From Membranipora membranacea (lineage: Eukaryota; Bryozoa; Gymnolaemata; Cheilostomatida; Membraniporidae), in assembly GCA_914767715.1 (NCBI GenBank), contig OU612075.1, positions 5,334,001 to 5,398,000 on the forward strand: a stretch of 64,000 nt of DNA, written 5' to 3'. A model generated the notes under the pieces. It ran no database searches. It was not told where the DNA came from and worked only from the letters and a program-made list of their open reading frames with translations. This document shows, one piece after another, positions 60,375 to 64,000 of the stretch; within the stretch, counting starts at the first letter, position 1, and each line of letters starts with the position of its first letter. Position numbers and translations under genes: made by a program.

Positions 60375-63300
60375 GAAGTAACCCTGTCCTTATTTAATAA
60401 CAGATTTACCTACCAACAAATAATTGTTGAGGAGGATACAATTTTGATCTAATGCATGGGTATCATCCTACAACATCCCATTTACATGCCAGAAAACATC
60501 CTGCAGGCATCTTTCAAATAGTTTGTAGTAAATGCTTCAGGCTTTGTTATTGCTGACATATCGTTGTTATTGTATTAGCGCCTCTTGAGGTCACATAACA
60601 AAATATGTACCGGCGGGTGCCAATGACAGTATTTATCGTAAAAACACTTCAACACACTGTCATTGTGTAAGAACAGGTAGGCGAGACCGGACATCATAAG
60701 GACTGGGCGGCGACATCATAATTGCCATGTACGATGACACTGGTCATCCCAATGACATGAGAAAATATCCTCCAGGCATCTGTCAAATGATTTGTTATTT
60801 GTCCGTAAATAACAAGATAATTTGACAGAAGCTATTACAAGCCAAAGTTACATCTCAAGATAAAATATGAAGTGGCACTTTAAAAAATTCTTCATTGCCA
60901 GAGGTTCAAATCCAGATTTTTATATAATCCTGCTGTTGCATTAACTGTACTGGTATGTTAACGCATCAGGAGAGTTTAAGCAACACAGGCGTTTATTTGT
61001 GCAATATCACGAGCTGGTACCCTGAATAATCAAATTCAAAGTAAATAATAAAACTGGCATTGTGTGGTGATGATACAAAGCAAAGGTGCTATTTTGAAAA
61101 GCGTGTTGCTTGCTGTTCGATTTGATTCACATTGAATGAAACATTTAAACCAAAGAATAATGTTACATGATAATTATTATTACACTTACAAAAATACTGC
61201 CCCTCCGTAAACATACAGTAGGTAGGATAAAGAATTACGATCTGGTCTATTGATTAACATATATACATGTAAATCTATCATCTGAAAGAAATAGTTATAA
61301 ATCCTAAATACATGTTTATTTGTGAGCGCAATAAATTTACACAGAAATACAAAGTGAATCCTGTGATTTTAAATGATCTTTTCAAGATCGTCTTAGCAAA
61401 CACATCCGTTAATTGAAAATCAATAATAATCGTTAAAGGCGAATTAACTGCTGCCAGCTGACATGCTGTCAATCTGTCCTCAAGTATTGCAGATGACAAA
61501 ATTTACTAGAGCAAAATAATCATTTCAGATAAATATTTTAGCTGCACTTACAACTATAGTAGATGTTATCCGTTTGGTAGAATAGAAAACAGTACAGTTA
61601 AATAGAGTATTGAGAATGATCTGCTGTCATAGTAACAAAGTCAGCGTCTGTTGTACTGAATGTAAGATATTGTTGTATATCATAAAATCAGTGGTGTGAT
61701 GGTGACATACACACTAGAGTGCCCACTTCAGCGGCTAAATTGACACTAGCACATAATTGCCTTACTGCATATGACTGGGTGTGTGAGAGTGTCTTGATAA
61801 AAGAAAGCTAAGTAATTATATTGCAACAAAATGTAAAATAGTTAGAATCAGATATTCTGAACATACTGATACATTAACTTTCCGTCACATTTTACAACAG
61901 CCTTCTCAAGATTTTGCCTAATTTTTAACGGCCAGGGGAGTGTGTTTTTTATTTTATTGTTTGTTCATAAATCGCATCAAATATTGTTAGATCTATGTAT
62001 TGACATTAATGATATCATCCTTCTGTAGCCTTCTGTTAGAGCAAGCTCTATTATATACCTTAGACTGGGATTCTGTCCAACAATTTAGAGTTATCTACTA
62101 GATTTGGTGTGCTGGTTGTGTTGGTTGCTTGTTTGTTCAGACTACTCCACACACAATAACAAACCAAAACTCATCAATAAATCAAAACAAAACCAAAACC
62201 AACACATAAGCACATGGATTAATGCAAAAATGCACAATAGTGATACATGCGTAGATAACAACACAGAAGCAATATTCAACACAACACCTAAATACAAGGC
62301 CCCATTGTTGGCCTAAATCCAAGTCTACATATGCCTCCTTTCTTGGTAGGATATACACACAAAAGCTCTGTTATGATGGCTCTTAAATTATTGTTTCAAA
62401 TCTAAGACAAAAATTCTTTGCACAATTTCATTTTGAGAAACATCCAACTTCAATCAATGATTTTTACAAAAAACATTGTCATCTTATTTTAACAATAAAC
62501 CATAGTTTATGTTCAATTATTTATGTTCGATTACCTTGTGTTCATCTTGCTTAAAATTTGTTTTTTTGCCCTTTTTTTCTCCATGGCTGATTTTCAAAAA
62601 CATTCTCATCAAATGAAAATTATGCCAATAAATTTTAAAAAATAAAAAAACAAAAAAGGTATGACTGTTATTATTTGCAGGCTGTGATGGATTACCAAAT
62701 TGTTTGGTTCTGGTACTTGATAATGATGGTACACCTGAATTCCTGTGGTAAATTGCATATGAATACTTTGCTATCTTGTTCATCGCGAATGCTATGAGAG
62801 TACATACTTTATTGGCCAGCTCCTGTCACACATGTTATTTTTTTATTTTGTTTCCTACCATTAATTCAACACTTCTTAAGGTATTAAATATCTTCTTTTT
62901 TTTTGATGATCGCCAACTTCATGGGTGAATGTCCTTGCAATATCGCGTGTCGCTGTCCATTAGTTAATCCAGGTCGGCTAAGGTGAATGGACCGCAAAAG
63001 CCAAGTCAGGTTTGTTTGTTTGTTTAATTTATACTCTTTGTCCAAAGATGTTTACATCGAGATAAAAAGCCCCCTTGGAGAGAGAAAATAATAAATAATA
63101 AATTGTAAAAACAGAAACAATTTAAACTTGTTAGGCTAGATAGTCTTTGTTTTTTAAGATTGCCTTGCTACATTTCACAGTTCGTGACCGTTTTATATAC
63201 ACATCAGTTTGACACTTTCTTACAGATCTCTGTAAGCAGTAAGCTTTCATCTAAGAGCCGAAACTGCCAACAAAGAGATAATTACTCTAATCTCTTCACC

Positions 63301-63400
63301 ATTCCAACTTATAGCTCAATGATGCGTAATCAAAATAGAAGATCACACAGGGCTGGATCCAGTGATGTGAGTAAAGGAGCAGGGGTGTCGTGACACGCGG
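60375..63400. other. Intergenic DNA, no gene seen
   Basis: No supported gene. A possible LINE or SINE 3' tail in minus orientation ends at about 63010-63070 (CAAACAAACAAACC run with ATGTAAACATC). Similar stretches at 60480-60545 and 60765-60800 share CATCTGTCAAAT- and TTGT-type sequence, a short diverged repeat. Confidence 0.45.
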
Positions 63401-63486
63401 CACCTTGGTCGACTTCCCATCATGGCTATGGCAATCAGACAGGTGCACAATGCCTGGTCTCAAAAGCGCATCATGAGAAAAATAAA

Positions 63487-64000
63487 GTGAAACATAACAA
63501 TATCACTGTGAAACGGACAGCCAGCAAACCAACCATCACTCAGCCTAACCTATTCTTAGGAAACTGCCAGTCCCTCACATCTAAGAAATCAGACGAACTC
63601 CTGACAACATGTGCCGAAGACAACATCTCGATAATCCTAGCCACAGAAACCTGGTTCATGGAAACTAAGGATATCACACTACCAAACTATAAGCTCTACT
63701 CTACACACCGAGTCAGCAGATCAGCAGATCAGGTGGCGGTACAGCAATATATGTGAAGAACAGCATTCCTACGCAGCAGATGCAGAAGTATACTTTCAAC
63801 GATGACGCAGTATCAGCAACCTGGATCAAGGTGACATCGACCACAGCTGCTCCTAGTATAATCTACGGCTGCCTATACCATCCTCCTAGTGCCAAAGAGG
63901 AGACTACTCTCAACTATCTCTCAAGCACGCTCACTGATATCCTTGTCAAACACCCCAACCACTCCATCGTGCTTGGTGGTGATTTCAACACACTAGATTG
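63487..64000 (+). mobile_element. 5' part of a non-LTR retrotransposon (endonuclease domain), cut by window edge
   Basis: Reads NLFLGNCQSLTSKKSDEL, ILATETWF, then after a frame change GGGTAIYVKNS, IIYGCLYHPPS and VLGGDFN at the window end. These are the ordered motifs of an APE-type endonuclease in LINEs. The frame changes at about 63720-63732, where CAGATCAG is repeated in tandem, a likely slippage frameshift. It belongs to a different lineage from the LINE at 9933-13128. The rest lies beyond 64000. Confidence 0.8.

Overview
This is an AT-rich eukaryotic window. Split genes with GT/AG introns, tRNA-headed SINEs, CR1/Rex1-like LINEs, hAT-, TTAA- and PIF/Harbinger-type DNA transposons and many nested inverted repeats point to an invertebrate animal. 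I cannot name the phylum from sequence alone. There are no rRNA genes, CRISPR arrays or prokaryotic operons, and most short open frames are chance.

From about 3.5 to 53 kb the window is one tandem array of a single gene family, every member on the minus strand. The full gene has six coding exons: a signal peptide; an 8-Cys chitin-binding type-2 (CBM14)-like domain; three short 2-3-Cys exons; and a 5-Cys terminal exon. Intron phases are 1, 1, 2, 1, 2. Two copies are open from ATG to stop with matching splice sites: gene B (43678-47126, 247 aa) and gene E (35796-39600, 240 aa), and both keep 20 Cys. The others are broken in visible ways. A (3583-6020) lost its start and exon 5. F (25132-26874) has a truncated exon 2 and a frameshifted exon 4. 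G (31388-31475) is exon 1 only. C (48131-49518) has a DNA transposon inside exon 5. D (51504-53069) has stops and a lost splice acceptor. Two orphan terminal exons lie at 17560-17704 and 20605-20749. Copy H (7413-8501) keeps the signal peptide, but its middle exons are replaced by a Thr-Gln-Pro minisatellite. Large blocks repeat across the array: 1.2-7.5 kb resembles 41.5-48.3 kb, 31.3-33.7 kb resembles 39.5-42.5 kb, and 13.7-25 kb holds three serial copies of one segment.

Mobile elements fill the array. A Rex1-like LINE (9933-13128) carries a hAT-type MITE that itself contains a tRNA-like promoter. Two copies of a ~2.1-kb hAT-like foldback element lie at 14336-16399 and 21467-23644, the second with a TA-flanked MITE nested inside. 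There is also a TTAA-flanked element (34202-34920), several hairpin MITEs, and a foldback element (43982-44687) with a 30-bp all-palindrome relative at 45949-45978. Paralogous empty sites inside the window confirm several insertions.

From 53 to 64 kb the array is absent. A complete-ended PIF/Harbinger transposon (55107-60371) carries an intact MADF/Myb-like DNA-binding gene on the plus strand and a transposase on the minus strand that lacks its N-terminal part. The window ends inside the endonuclease domain of another LINE (63487-64000).
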